Assembly (NCBI GenBank): GCA_021030905.1 | Contig: JAGFMI010000016.1 | Coordinates: forward strand, 620,001 to 684,000 | Reading direction: 5' to 3' | Length of the DNA: 64,000 nt | Origin: Pyrenula massariospora | Taxonomy: Eukaryota; Ascomycota; Eurotiomycetes; Pyrenulales; Pyrenulaceae | Shown: positions 1-13,000 of the stretch, in pieces | Layout: each line of letters starts with the position of its first letter | Numbering within the stretch: position 1 is the stretch's first letter | The notes under the pieces: generated by a model | Databases searched by the model: none | Seen by the model: only the letters and a program-made list of their open reading frames with translations | What the model was told of the DNA's origin: nothing | Made by a program: the position numbers and the translations under genes

Positions 1-946
1 GCCAACTGATCTTGGAGAGGCAGTTTGCTGATAGCGAGAATTGTAGACGCTTGCGCTTGTCGGGGTCGGCAGAAACGGGGAATACGGTGAGGCGGCGGCG
101 GCGGCGTTGTAGTTAAAGCTTGCGGCGTTGCTGTCTTGAATTCGCAATTGTGTCTCAGATCGCTTGGAGGATCGTGGTCCATCTTCATCGGAACTGATGG
201 AGACTTTCCGCTTTCTGGAGCTCTCGGTATATGGACCTGGTGGTGGTTGAACATTATATCTAAATGCACCGACCTCAACAGCAGCAGGGCCTTGCCCGAC
301 ATTGCCAGTGTCCATCACAAGGCGCATGGGGACTGAGAAAGCAGCGTGACCAGTAGAATGAAAAGAAGGCACGTCGGCTGCGATTGCATACTGCTTCAGA
401 GCCGCTCCCGGATCCGTCAGCTCTCGCACGGAACACGTAGTTTGCTGAGAACCAAAGAAGAGGTTGGGCGAGGAAGGCGCAGCGCGAAGGTCATGAGACG
501 TCCGGAGATAGATGTTGACCCGAGTACCTTGGCTGCCCTCGTGTGGCTCGTAAGACGTAATCTCGGGCTCAGAACGGTCTCTGGGGTCGAAAATGGGCGT
601 GCTTAGATCATGGCAGCCTGGTTGGGAGGGAAAGCCAGGGTCGGTCACAAAATGCACCTGGTCAGAGTCTGGAGGAGTGCCAGTCAGATTCGAGGAGTAG
701 AGAAGGTTCGTTTGGTAAGGTGGCTGAGCAAAGGCGGCATAGGCTGAAGGATCGTGCAATCCAGCACTGGTATGGTAATCTGACGAGGGCTGTCGTTAGT
801 CTATATTTGGACACGCTACTTGCATTACGTGGGATTCGTCGGCTCTACCCGCAGATCCCTGGTGTACGAATGCGATCAAGGGGGCCAAAACGAACAGCTG
901 CCTTACCTAATAGACCAGCCTGTTGAGCCTTGCTGTAGTCCGACAT
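1..946 (-). CDS. medA: Medusa (MedA)-type developmental regulator, N-terminal part, cut by window edge
   Basis: Read on the minus strand as exon 946-907 and exon 779 to the left edge, joined across a 127-nt intron (donor GTAAGG, acceptor TCGTCAG), giving 273 residues with the C-terminus outside the window. The protein starts MSDYSKAQQ, then has a Tyr/Pro-rich stretch, and around residues 85-180 a conserved block beginning SYEPHEGSQGTRVNIYL, followed by LFFGSQQT and SFHSTGHAAFSVPMRL, which I recognise as the conserved region of fungal Medusa proteins (MedA of Aspergillus, Acon-3 of Neurospora, Ren1 of Fusarium). A basic SRKRKVS patch near residue 210 looks like a nuclear localisation signal; an Ala run and Ser/Pro-rich sequence follow. 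Family members control conidiophore development and, in some pathogens, adherence. The reading frame stays open upstream of the chosen ATG, through position 1069 and even across a plausible intron (1165-1070), but with no ATG, so the start is the least certain part. Confidence 0.72.
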
Positions 947-2111
947 CGAAAGCACCCCTGCAGACGGGGCAAACAGCCCGCCCGAGCACTCCTCTTCGAC
1001 GTGAGATTCTCCGCTGTCCGGAAAGTCGTCGGAGTCGTCGAAGATGAAGGGCTGGAAGTCAGGGCCGGACTGCGGATTGGGTCAGTTAATGCGCAACAAT
1101 TGGGCTGCGATTACGGGAACAAACAAAACAAAATCTTTGATTTTAAACTTGAAAAGGTCTCTCACCTGGAAACGATCGATCTTTGAGTAAGCCAGATTGA
1201 AAATATTAAGGTAAAATCCACAGAAAAAGCAAGGCTAAGCGAGTGACTGGGTACGAACGATTGTAAGAGCGGCCGAAACCACTCAGGACTTGTTTGAACG
1301 AGAGACGAGCTGCCGCAGGAGGTCCCTACCGCAGATCGATGTGGGTGGAGGAGGAAATCAGAACGTGCTCAGTATTCGACATCCAGTGTTCCGACAGAAA
1401 ACAGTTGGGGAGACGAAGTTTGAGAAGTCGGTCTGAGGCAGAGATGTCCTTAATCTTGACTTATTGTAGTTCCAGGAAGACGATAGATGCGTCTTATTCC
1501 AAGATATCTCAATCAAAAATTCTGTTGGGCAAGTAGAAACCAGTGGTCCCTAATAGTCGGCTGTATTTGGTCGAGTTTCGGGAAGGTGAGCAGCTTCAAA
1601 CAACAGAAACAAAGACTGAAATCGCCGGACGAACTGCCACATTCATTAGTCAAACCATCAACCTTGTCAGATGCAGCCTAGGCGCAGAAGATCTCACCGA
1701 GTGAATAAAGGCTGGAACCGGGGGCACTTGCTGGCTCTGAAATATGAGACCGAGTCGTGCGATTTTTCGTCTCGCGAAATTGAAGAGCTGGATTCTGGCT
1801 TGCGGAATTCGTCAGCATCCAAGCCTCCATTAATTCAAGGACCATAGAATTCTGAAGTCGGGCGACTGCCACCGACGCAAGGAGTCTCAAATGCATCTTG
1901 GAAAGGACCATAACTTTGAAGATCATACATGAAATCCTGAGGCAACTGACCTTGGTCTCCCTGCAAATTATTCCGGCTCCCCTTGCAATGATTGCAATTA
2001 CTGAACGAGGAAGTTCCCCACTTTTTGAGGGTAGTCTATAATTGCGAAGTCGAGTATGCCCACTCAATCTCCTATGCAACTCCTGTATACGGGCAAATTC
2101 GTGTGCTCTAG

Positions 2112-2125
2112 AAAGCCTAGCTAGG
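2112..2125. repeat. Perfect 14-bp palindrome AGCCTAGCTAGGCT
   Basis: The sequence is identical to its reverse complement. The core CCTAGCTAGG recurs in related form near 28140 and as CCTACCTAGC near 40210. It could be a binding site for a dimeric factor; no function can be assigned from sequence. Confidence 0.5.
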
Positions 2126-2826
2126 CTACAGAAATCGCAGTGGAGCGATTCTTTAGATCTGCTCCTTCCCTTGGAAAGAATGCCACCGTCCTTTTTCCCT
2201 AGCTGAGAAGATCTCTCAAACTGAGAGCCGCGACGCGGAGATATTCACGGCGGGGCAAATACGAATTCCGGGGGAACGAAGCGAATGAGTTCCCTGGTGG
2301 TGGAGCGGGATTAGTCGAGGTTGCACGAGGAGGTTTGTACTTGGTAGATATTTAATTTTTTTTGTAAACGGCGGCGGGCAAGCGAAGGACCACGGTCGAA
2401 AATCTTTGAGCACGAGTGTGGGTGAGCGAGCGAATGCGTATGGTGTTGAGCGAATGTCGGCCTTTGGTATTGGGGACCAAGAGGCGTGGAGAGAGGCGTT
2501 GGGGTGGGAGCGCGGTCAGAGGATGAAGGAAAGATGTGAGCGAGGGCAAGATAGGAAAGAGAGAGGAAGGGAGGACTGGGAGTGGGAATAATGAAGCCGA
2601 AGCGCAAAAGCGGGACTAGAGCGAGCGGAAGCTTGGAGGCGCAGTAGAGCGCAGCGTCAGTCAGCGAGTTGGATCATGGATGACATTTTCTTCTCCCTCA
2701 AGAGCCCACCAGCATGACCACACAGTCGTTCCCCGGCCCCACATGACCGGACAGCTGAAGGGTCTGTGGCCTCGTTCACGCTGTTTCTGCTCTGCCCTTC
2801 TCACGGCTTTTTTTTGTTTGATTGCC

Positions 2827-2852
2827 GGGGGGGGGGGGAGAGGGGAGAGGGG
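2827..2852 (+). repeat. G-rich tract with quadruplex potential
   Basis: A run of twelve G (2827-2838) is followed by two further GGGG blocks at 2842-2845 and 2849-2852, separated by short AGA-type spacers. This satisfies the usual four-G-run pattern for a quadruplex on the plus strand. It lies about 1.9 kb upstream of the medA start. Confidence 0.6.
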
Positions 2853-5800
2853 AGAGTCGAAGGTGGGCTGGCGGTCCGTCACCGTACCGCATCTTTCGAG
2901 TCTCTGTGTGGGGCGAGCAGAGGTAAAGGGTATGCAGGGCAGGAGTCGATGACGGTTTCTATGACCGATCCAGGGTGACGGAGCCTGACCACGTCCAGGC
3001 TGGGCGGTAGTGGGAGGGTTGGCTGGAGGGAGGGGGGAAAACGGGTGAGGGAGGCGATGATTTGTTGGGCGAGTCAGGCAAACGGCAGCCCATCGACACT
3101 GCCCTCGCTTTGGCCTGACCGTTGTAATGCCCGTCATTTCCGTGGTAACGAGACGACGCCCAGCCGTACCCAGGCGCTGGCAGTGCTGCTGCTGAATCGC
3201 TGGCGTCGCTGCACAGAGCACCTCTTCCTCCTCCTCCCCCCCGGTGGCGCCCAAAACTGGGCAGGGTCAGAGGAAGAGGCGGCAGCACAGCCTCAGTGAG
3301 CACTGTTCTCTCTTCCACTAGCGGTTTGGGCCGGGCGTGTCCGGTGGGGAGAGTCTCTCCTACGCCATTCCAAGTCTGATGACTTTGCGCACTAATTCCC
3401 CCGCACAGCCTTTTTTCCCCCTTCCCTCAGGAGTGGGCAAGTAACGCAGAGGGTGAAGCCTTGCTCGCTCCAGATCCTTTTCCACTGTCTGCGCGTGCCC
3501 TGACAATTTCCCCATGGACAGACGGCGGTGGGGCCGGAGACCGGTGGAGGTGTCGTGCTTTGGCATCCGGGAGATGGGCTTGTCTTCTCCCTGGAATCGA
3601 AGAGTGAGGTCACGGACGGCGCCTTTTTTTTCCACCCGCACTAGTCATGCGAATGCTGCTATTCTCAGCTCTTGGCTTTTGCTGGGGAGGCGGTCGGCCT
3701 GACGCTGTCACTGGCCCATGCCCCTCCATGGCGCCTTTTCGGGGAGCGGAGGCTTGCAATGATCCGACCAGGGTTTGCGCCGCCCAGGGTTCAGGGGGAA
3801 ACCATGGCGCGATGCTAGCCTAACCAATACACTGCTCACAAGCCTCGCTCTATCTTTGCCCTCCTATGCGCGCACCCTGGATGCCATATGTTTGTCCAGC
3901 AAACCCCGGTTTTCGAGAACACCGTGATGGCGGACAAGAAAAGAGACCTAATGCACTCTTGTAGGAAAGAGGTCTTGCTCTGACTACGGACCAGCCACTC
4001 TCGAGGCTTGATTCCATTACGAACACCTCGATCCCGCTACTTGCGCATGAACGTGATGGCGGGAGACTCCACCCCATGGAGCAGGTGATGGACTGTTGGA
4101 ACCCGGTGTCTGCTCCGTCTCCCATTTCCTTCCTGATAACCTCCGTGATGCTGCTGCGCTGATCGTCCACCGTCATTCTACCGATGAAGAAGTATATTTG
4201 CCATTAGAGACGATGCTTGGCTAGGTCAGACGAAAATCCCGACGCCGAAACTTTTCCTATCTCACGAACAGCTAGACCAAATCGATCCCGCACAAGGTTT
4301 GGTGGGGGAATATGCATCACCTGCGGCGCATTATTCGCGGCAGTCTGCATTCACTCACACAACTACCTCCCTCGACTCGAGCGGAAAATTTTGTCAGATG
4401 GAGAGGCTTTCGTCGCAAGAACCACCGTGACACCAAGGCGGCTTCTGTGCAACGGTCTGCTCAATGGTCGGGCCCATTATGATTGTGTTCGCTGAGGCGG
4501 CAGCGTCCGCATGCGAACTCTCCATCGCCTCCAATGGCTGGCAGCCGGCCACTACCGACAAGTTCCATGCATTCTTCTCGTATTCGGGCGGTAGCTCGAT
4601 TTTCCCCTTCCCCTTGGCCGTCACCTCCTCACCATCCCTGCCCTGTTCTTCGTCACTACGAACGGCCTTTGAGAGCATTGCGGTCACAAAGCGCAGCTAG
4701 TCAGCTAGGCGCGATTTGTTGCACAATGGTTCTATTCATGGGCCTGTCAAACGTGCCGAGCGGGAGGATTCGATGCAGACCCGAGACGGGCAAGCGTTTT
4801 CATCCAACGCAGTCTCCCTCGGTTATCTCTGATGACCGAGAATCTGTTCCGCTGGCACGTGCCCTGCGTAAGAACAATTGGCAACACGGCTGGCGACAGC
4901 TTGGAACATCATGCTGTGTCACAGATCCGATTGTCCATGGTACTAAAAACCCTGGAAGCGCTGCTCGAAAGGACCTAGGAGTTATACGATGTGTTGTGCA
5001 GCACATTCCATAGAGCATGCAAGTTGATCAACCTGGGGATTCCGTTGAACAGACAATCCGGAGTTATCCACCGCTCTTGTCTTTCCTATGTTCACCTATC
5101 TGTCCAAACCTCGCGCATACCGTTCTCTAGTCCCAGGTCATGGCCAATCTTATCGCACGCCTTTGCAGAGCCTAGGAATGAGCCCAAACCGTACACAACC
5201 AGGACCTGCATAGACTTGTTTGAAAAATTTCGTCATATCCACCGAATTATCCTATTCCGGTCGAGACTGACCTTGTCGAGGGAGCGGTGAAGGCTCTTGC
5301 AACGAAGACCTAACAAGAGAGTCGTGCGGATCTGCCCCAGAGATTCCGACACCGCGGACACGGCTTTCCAATCCTTTGGCTTTGTTACAAATATAGTATC
5401 TGTCAGGAACAAACCCAGGCTGATATTAAACAGGTCATGGACATTTCCCGCGACTGACTCGATCGAGCAGGTACAAGCATCAATGTTTCTCATAGACGGT
5501 CTCGAACGGTCGAAATTCACGCGTTGTGACGCGTTTGCGTCACATTCACCGTCGAAAGCCAACACAGGCAGGCGTTCCCTGGGCTTGCTGACGAAAAAAG
5601 AACACTTCTATCTCGGTGATACTGTCAAACTTTCTTTACGTGCATGACATGAACGGGCCAGGCCAGGCAGCACCTTCGTGGGAGATGTTTCTCATGCTGC
5701 TTAACCTTAATTCGAGGACTTCAGGTCAAAACACGTCAGTCGTCTAGCAGGCACTATTGTGGGTTGCATGAGAAATGAATCTGATTGCATCGAACCGAAC

Positions 5801-6726
5801 CGGGCCCGGGTTATCATTTTTGTAACCACTTCTGCAACAATCCCAACTAGTTCTGCTTCGTACACGTGCTCAAACGTGATTGTCGTGTATCGATGGATCG
5901 TCCAGGCTGTGCCATTCAGTGATATGCAGCGTTCTCATACACTTGGAGCTTTCTTGCAAGATCACAGAATCAGCAACCTCACTCAAGGTGAATCAAAGCG
6001 GAAACCCGGACGTCAAGGTACGGCGTAGACCCGGTAAGACATGCGCATACTGCATCGTCGATAGCACAGAATGGCCATGTCGATCTCAATAGTAAGTTAA
6101 GATGTACGAACTGCACGTGTGTATAATTAGACTGACGACCGTGCCTTATTGGGTTTCAAGAAAGTTTCTGTTGTGACGTTCACAACTTGGTGGCCGAGCT
6201 GTATGCCCCCCCAATGGACTCAGCGATGCACCAGCCCGGGAATGATCGAATAGCTCCGTGCCATGGTCTCAAGGAAAGGTCATGGTACAGCGACCAACAT
6301 CACCTCGAACAGCCAGTATCAGTGCACTTTGAGGGCCATCCCCAACTCTATCAGACTACCCTCTCCGAAGTAGAAATTGAAATCCAGTCAAAAGCTAATA
6401 TAGAACCCTTTATTGAGCAATATAGTAAAGTGTTTGTTTCTTTAGCTTCCGGCAGCTCATGAGTCTGCAACGCTTCTTTCTTTCAGGTCTTCCCTACGTT
6501 CTTAGAAATCTTATGCTTTCGAGGGCAGGCCTGTATTTCAACCAAGATACGGAGATCTGAGTACTCAATTGTGATGGGGACAAGAAATAACCTTTTCACC
6601 TTAGAACTTCCAAGCAGTTTCTCAGCGTTGCTTTCTGTTGAGTTGGGATTTACTTAAGTCATATTTAAAGTCGTTCGCCTCGTGGCACACAAGTTATCAA
6701 CAGTCGATTAATATGGCCTATCATAT

Positions 6727-7961
6727 TTACAGTTTGCTCTCCGAGCCACTCTTTGCAATTTCAATCACTAGCTTCCCAAACTGCGCGCCCTTTTTCATGT
6801 CCTCAAACAATCCATCGATTGCCTCAATGTTGTCTATTCCCTGGACACTCCGCGAGATGACCGGCCTTATGCTCTTCTGTTTCACAAATTCAACCATGTC
6901 GTGGAATTCTTTCCGCGAACCCATCGTAGTGCCCTTCAGTTCGATGTTCTTCAAGACGGCGGGCATAGAAAAGGCCATCTTTGGTCCAAGGGTCATCCCA
7001 TAGATTACGATAATGCCACCCGCCTATGATGTCTTGTCAGCAAGCCTATTCCATCCAGTTGAACGAGACGGCGTAGGACTAACCTTCAAAAGCCTGTATC
7101 CCTTATCCACGACATCACCACCAGCGCCGTCAACGACTATATCAAAGGCACCTTTCGCCTTAGTAAGCAAGGTCTTTTCCCAACCTTCCTCCCTGTAGCT
7201 AACCCCTCCCTTTGCACCCATCTCCACCGCCATCCCAATCTTGTCCTGGCTCCCGCTTGTAACCCACACTTCGGCCCCCCTGGCCACCGCGAAACGCAAC
7301 GCCATCAGCGCCACTCCACCCCCAATCCCCGTCACCAACACTCTCTGCCCCGCGGCCACATTCCCCTTGGACACCACCGCCCTCCACGCCGTCAGCCCAC
7401 ACAGTGGCAGCGCCGCCGCTTCCACGTCCGACAGGTGCGCGGGCGCTTCCTCGAGCTCGCTCTCCTCAATCGCCATGTATTCCTGTCCCGTCCCGTTTCT
7501 GTTGAACTTTGTCCCGCCCAGGATCTTGTAGCCGCTCTCGTCCTCCGGGCCCGTGGGGGAGTTTTTCCAGCCCGAGCCCGGGTTGACGATCACGCGTTTG
7601 TTCCGCCATGAGGAGGAAGCGGACGGGGAGACAACGGTACCACAGCCGTCGGCGAAGAGGGGCACGGAGAAGGTGGTGCCGGGGTAGAGGTGTTGGCGGA
7701 GGAAGAGATCGCGGTGGTTGAGGGAGGTTGCGTGGAGGCGGAGAAGAAGTTGGCTAGGGGAGGGCGTCGGTGGTGGGGCGGTCTCGAGAGCTAATGGATA
7801 CTGGGTCAGCCGAGAGATTAGTAAGGTGTTTCTTACTTGAAGAGGACCTCTGATGTGAAGGGTGTGTAAGTATGTCGGGAGATGAAGCATCTTACGTAGA
7901 CTTGACCAGGCTTGCCAGGCACTTGGGAGATAGTCAAGACTTTGTTTGTTGTAGGAGACAT
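6727..7961 (-). CDS. Zinc-type alcohol dehydrogenase-like MDR oxidoreductase
   Basis: Three exons (7961-7896, 7800-7084, 7023-6727) give 359 residues. The junctions read Q-V-Y/Y-P-L-A and R-L-L-K/A-G-G-I-I-V, both in phase 0. The N-terminal catalytic domain carries the family stretch SLNHRDLFLRQ and PLFADGCGTVV, and the C-terminal Rossmann domain has VTGIGGGVAL near residue 180 for NAD(P)H binding, followed by AFDIVVDGAGG. There is no evident cluster of zinc-binding cysteines, so despite the usual family name (YogA, SPBC1773.06c-like) it is better seen as a quinone-oxidoreductase-like enzyme acting on small carbonyls. The physiological substrate is unknown. The ATG at 7961 is the only one in frame that precedes the first conserved strand. 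The next gene upstream is more than 2 kb away and diverges, so it is probably independently transcribed. Confidence 0.88.
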
Positions 7962-10079
7962 GGCTTTAATGCAGCGGACACCGCTCAAGAAACCTGATTG
8001 AAGAGCTAAAGATCTACCCAAGCTGCAAGGTCATAGCACGGCGGGTTCGCACAGCGATACACGTAGTTTTTAAAGATGAAATTTGAACATCTATAGAATA
8101 GGATTCCAAAAGCAGGCGGCGGAGCGCGGTACAATTCAAAAGCGCGACATCCATGAAAGGCTTAAGCTGTTATCAGCTTATTAATTGGAGCCGTTAGGAT
8201 CGAACCGAGGATATTAACATTGACACAATTATTTCGCGTGGGGAAAGAAATGCGGGGAGCAACCGCCGAGACATAGCCGTCAGCCGAAACGCACGTGCAC
8301 CCGAGATCAAGGCTCGTCAAGAACATCACTACGCCCAGTACCCAGATGCTCCCAGGTCCTTAAAGTGTCAGTCCCATCCTGTCACGCGTAGTGTCGTGCG
8401 TTCATAGCTGTAAGGAGTATCCTTTCGACCCTGGCGTGAATAAGGTCGAGGGTGAGTTCCATAATCCCCCATCCAATCATTTTCAATTTCGAGCAGAGAC
8501 CGGGCTCCATACCGAGGCCACCGTCGACCAAAGCCCTGAGGATAGCAACACGGAGAGACACGATCACATGATAGCCAAGTATCAAGGTCGGAATTGTAGA
8601 AGACATCGAAATCGTCAACATTGTTGTCATTGTCCCATGGCATCGGAGCCCACTTTGTCCGCCTCCTGTACGGCGAATTTCCATTTAAAAGAGTCTCATT
8701 AGAATCCCATGAGGACGATTTGATATCCGATATACCCAGTATCCGTGTTTACGAGCCGTGTCTTGGAAGCATTGCGTTGAGCAAGCCGTTTCCTGAGCAA
8801 TACCAGTAAGGCATTGCCTTTATGGGGGGGCAGCGTCTGCGTGATCTAGAGTAGCAGCTAGGATTGGATCTTGCATCTCCGAACAGCTCGCCACTGTGGA
8901 AACCAGGGCCGAAGTCGGAACCGTACGGACCACAGGGGTGGTAGCTACGGCCGGAAATGCTGCCTATACTTGTGTCGACTTCCCGATATAGATCCACAAA
9001 CTCTGATCTGCAAGCGCTTGGAAACATAGAGTACCTCCAGAGTTTTTAGGTATTCGAAAAGTGTTCTGAAAGACGGTCTCGAATGGATGTCGATAGCGGC
9101 ACACGTTAGACCAGACAATTCAGTTCGATAAGAAACTTGGTTTTCTAAGATAGTGGAAATTATTGAAGAAGGGTACTGTAAAGCAGAAATTGTTGTACCC
9201 AACCAGATAAAAAAGCACATGGGGAGATAAGAGAACATGTGGGCCAACAAGAGTGAAGCGGTGAGGGATTTTGCAGGCAAACCACTAGGATGTAGAACAG
9301 ACAGAATATTTGCCAAATGTAACAAGTTTGCTGTTGAAAGTTAGCATAAGGGCTCCGTCTAGAGATCATCTGCTTGGTAGGAAATAGAAGCAAACGGTCT
9401 GACGGCTCGCGCAGCATGGTGCCGCTGATGCTACAGGTCCTCATTTTTGCGTTTCTTTAACCGTTATCACACCGCTTCCTAGTTCATCGAGAAAGTGGAA
9501 ATACTGTAGAGAATCTTGCTATAATGTCGTGCGTACTGCTCGCACTTGTTAGCAGGGCAATAGTAGGAAGTGAATCGACGCGTAGAGTCTTTGGCTTAAG
9601 TAATTATGTATCGTTATTTATCGAACAAGACACGTTTCGATCATGGTGACTGGTCGAAGATGAAGAATCTGAGCAAGGTGAGGCCTTTTTCGAGGTAAGT
9701 CTGTGGAGGGTACATTTCTGAAGTGGGTGGACGGGAGTCGCGTGTTCCTGCAGACTAGAATCCAGTTAGCGTGCTTCGCTCCCACCAGTCTGCGGCGACC
9801 TCTCCTAATCCACTTCTACCTCAAAATATGACATTTTTTAAACGCACTTGAGAGGACTCGCGATATTCACTTCGACTACTATTTCTTCTTGGACAGCTGT
9901 CCAGGTTTTCTCTCCTCTAAGGCCGTTCACGTTCTTGAAATTGCACTCTAGAGTCTCGCCTTGACCTCCTTAGCCCGCCCGTCTCAACGCGCCCACACCG
10001 CTGCTCGACAACCTACATCGGGGAATTGTCTCTCCAGCTAGAAAGACTCCAAATTCACTTTCTATCTAATTCACGCGCC
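7962..10079. other. Intergenic region between the MDR gene and the GYF gene
   Basis: About 2.1 kb between two divergent genes. The minus strand has three overlapping frames (about 9325-8945, 9027-8749 and 8643-8368) with some protein-like composition, for example an Asp/Asn-rich start MPWDNDNNVDDFDVF, but I could not splice them into a convincing gene. The final 150 bp before 10080 are pyrimidine-rich, as expected for a leader of the GYF gene. Confidence 0.4.
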
Positions 10080-13000
10080 ATGCCTTCTCCATTGACATCA
10101 AGCTTTGCTTCGGCCGCAGCCGGCAATGCGCAGGAACCCCGAAGAGGAGAGGGTGGTGGAGCTCCAGAGTGGTGAGTTAGCGATATATCGCCCCGACGCA
10201 TCAACACTTGCGTCTGAAAATCTCTGTGAAACTCAGCTACGGCTTCGCTGGCATGTCTGTCTGGTCTAATTTTTGGTCGCTTCTAGGTCTCGTACGCGAA
10301 CAAACGGCGCCACGCAAACATTCCGAAGACCTTCCGCCGCAGCAACGGCCACGTTCAATCGCGAAGAGGTTTCGACATCGCAAAGTGCCGGTGTTTACGT
10401 TCCGCCACACTCCAGTTCAATTTTTGCTGGAAACGTCAGAAATGGTATCGGTGGGGGGGACTGCCGCTATAATAAAGATCAACTACTTAGCATCTACAAA
10501 GTCCAGAAGGAGTCCGGAGATCTTATTCGGGATATCTCAAGCATATTCCTCGGCGGTTGGAACCCGTCAGGACCCAAACCTTCTCAACAATCTTCATGGG
10601 GAAGGAAGGAGGATACGAAAGATGCATCTGCAGGGCCAGAAATATGTTGGGACCATGAGGGCAGGATGTTTCCATTAGGGTTGCAGTCAATGAACGACGA
10701 AGAGAAACATGTAAGTGGCCCTACAACTGGTCTGCTGAGTACAACTTCCTCTGACTGCCAGAAGTTATTCGCATCATCCGTCAACTCTCCCCTTAAGCCG
10801 CCCCCACAAACTGGCGGGAAAGAGACCACGCAAGTGGGCCATATAGGCACACGCAAATCGTCCGTTAACCAGGGCCACCTAACCTCATTTCACTCGGCCT
10901 CTCCAGGATCAGGAAAACCTCCGCCACGCCGTCGAGAGACTGGAGAATCGCTCTCAGGCGGCAACCCACTATCCCCCACTGGCGCTGGTCGCTCCTTTCG
11001 TGATGAGCCCATGACCACGCCGCCGGCTGCACTACTACGGCGGAAAACTGATTTTAAAGAATGTGCCGAGTCGAAGGGAGAGCAGGACACGCCGGCTCGC
11101 GAATCAAGTGCAGAAAGTGGTACCCCTTTCGGCTCTCTCAAGCGTAGCACAACCGGGCCACTTAGTGCCGGCCTCAATCCTCCGTCTTCCCCGTGGTCAA
11201 CAGGTCCCCAGAGTGCCGGTTTGAGCTCTATGGGTGCATTCGGAAATTTTTCACTTGGCCCAACTCCTTCCAGCCAAGAGCTACCTGAAAAGAGGACTGG
11301 TCTTGGCGGCCTCCGCAGCGAAAGCAGGTTCAAAAGTTTGATGTCCAAAACGAGCACGGAAGACCTATCACCTTCTGTCAAAGAAAAGTCGTCTTTTGGG
11401 GCACTTGGACGCGTGCCGGAGACCGAAGACCCCTCGAGCCATATGTCGTGGGACGATGGAAAAAGGACTCGACCAGCCCGAAGCGATACCAATCCGTATG
11501 GTGACGAAGTACCTCGAACGGGAAGTGCTGCACTTGGAGGAAGTGACGAAAGTCCGCCAGGTCAAGCTCTCAATCAGCCAGGGTATGTAGTGCCGAGGCA
11601 ATCGTCTGGACTTGGACACTTTCATGGATCTCAAACGCCACACTTTGCTAACGATGCCATGAGTCCAACTGACACTAACCCGTATGCAAGCCCAGATACC
11701 GAGAAGATTGAAATGGACCGACCGGACGCTGACAAGCCTGATGCTGACAACGCTAGTTTTCCTAGCTTTAATCACCTACGTGAAGGCCCGATGAGGAGTC
11801 CATTTGGTTCAGAGCGTCGAGACATGTCTTCGGCATTTTCTGACATAAACCAGACCACTGGCGCTGGACCGAACCGTGGCTTTCCAAGCCTTGGAGGTCT
11901 GGGAGGCTTGGGGAGTCTTAGTTCGGGACCGTGGTCTTCAGCTACTCCGACAAAAGAGCGAAGTGCATTCTCTGGCTTTGGAGACGGGCTTTTTGCGACA
12001 GCAGGTGATTTGCAGTCAACAAGCACAGCTAGCATTGGTAGTTCTGGGTTTTTTGGATCACCGGGCGTCCTTGGACAAAATCGGCCTACGAAAATGGGCT
12101 CTCTTTTCCCTCAGGCAATGCAGGACCAGGTGCGGAGCGACAGGTCCAGAGTTGAGCGGGTGGGCGAGGCTTCTGATCGGCCGGGAGACCTAGGCTTCAA
12201 TATGATAGGAAGTCGTAACGAGCCATTTTCTCTGAAGAAAGATATCGATACCCCGTTTCGAGACTCTGCAGGTCTGTTTCGAGACTTTGAGAACCACGAA
12301 AATCCAAATCGTGGCCCTCGTTCATCTGAAGACATATCGTTTGCGTCTCAGACGTCGCAATCGTTTTCAACTCCGACTAATCTTCATCCTTCCGCGCCGG
12401 ATTTTGGAAGCTTGTCGCAAGTTGCATCGCATAAAGAAAATCATCCTCATGCCAGTCACGAACCGGGAAGGTCCAGTGAAAGCCCGCCACCCAATCAATT
12501 ACCTACAGCTCAGCAGCGAACTATGGTGATGCCCGACCGGATGAGATGGATTTATCGAGATCCCCAAGGCAATACACAAGGCCCATTCTCTGGGCTTGAA
12601 ATGCATGACTGGTTCAAAGCTGGCTTTTTCACGGCTGAGCTGCAAGTAAAGAAACTTGAGGACGCTGAGTACGAACCTCTTGCACAACTTGTCCGGCGGA
12701 TCGGGAATTCTCGAGAGCCATTTTTGGTACCGCAAATCGGAGTACCCCACGTTCCAGCCAACACTCAAAGTAGCCAATGGGCCCCTACGTCCAACAACAA
12801 TGCTCCCAATCACCCTGGAGCTGCTCAGCCTCCATTTGCAAGCAGCTTCCCAAGCTTCGGAACGACATTGACTGCCGAGCAGCAGAATGCGCTGGAGAGG
12901 AGGAAACAAGAAGAGCAGTACTTGATGGCAAGGCAGAAAGAACACCTTGCTCAACAGCAGGTTATAATGAAACAGTACAACCTCGCTGGCGGTCCGCATG

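Larger units (their letters stand above)
947..6726. other. Long gene-poor region upstream of medA
   Basis: About 5.8 kb separate the medA start from the 3' end of the next gene. Reading frames here are short, differ in frame and resemble nothing I know. On the minus strand a plausible 5'-UTR intron lies at 1165-1070 (donor GTGAGA, acceptor CCGCAG). The region also holds a G-rich tract at 2827-2852, purine-rich stretches around 2400-2600 and a 14-bp palindrome at 2112-2125. Known medA genes have long leaders and extended promoters, so this is most simply read as leader plus regulatory DNA. Small unlisted genes cannot be excluded. Confidence 0.5.

Noticed and set aside
2661-3318. Long minus-strand frames (197 and 119 codons) upstream of medA
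   Set aside because: Low-complexity Pro/Arg/Gly-rich translations in two overlapping frames, no ATG-consistent splice model, no family resemblance.
8161-8230. tRNA-like T-arm (GGTTCGATCC on the minus strand)
   Set aside because: The bases around the loop do not pair into a 5-bp T stem, and no acceptor stem was found.
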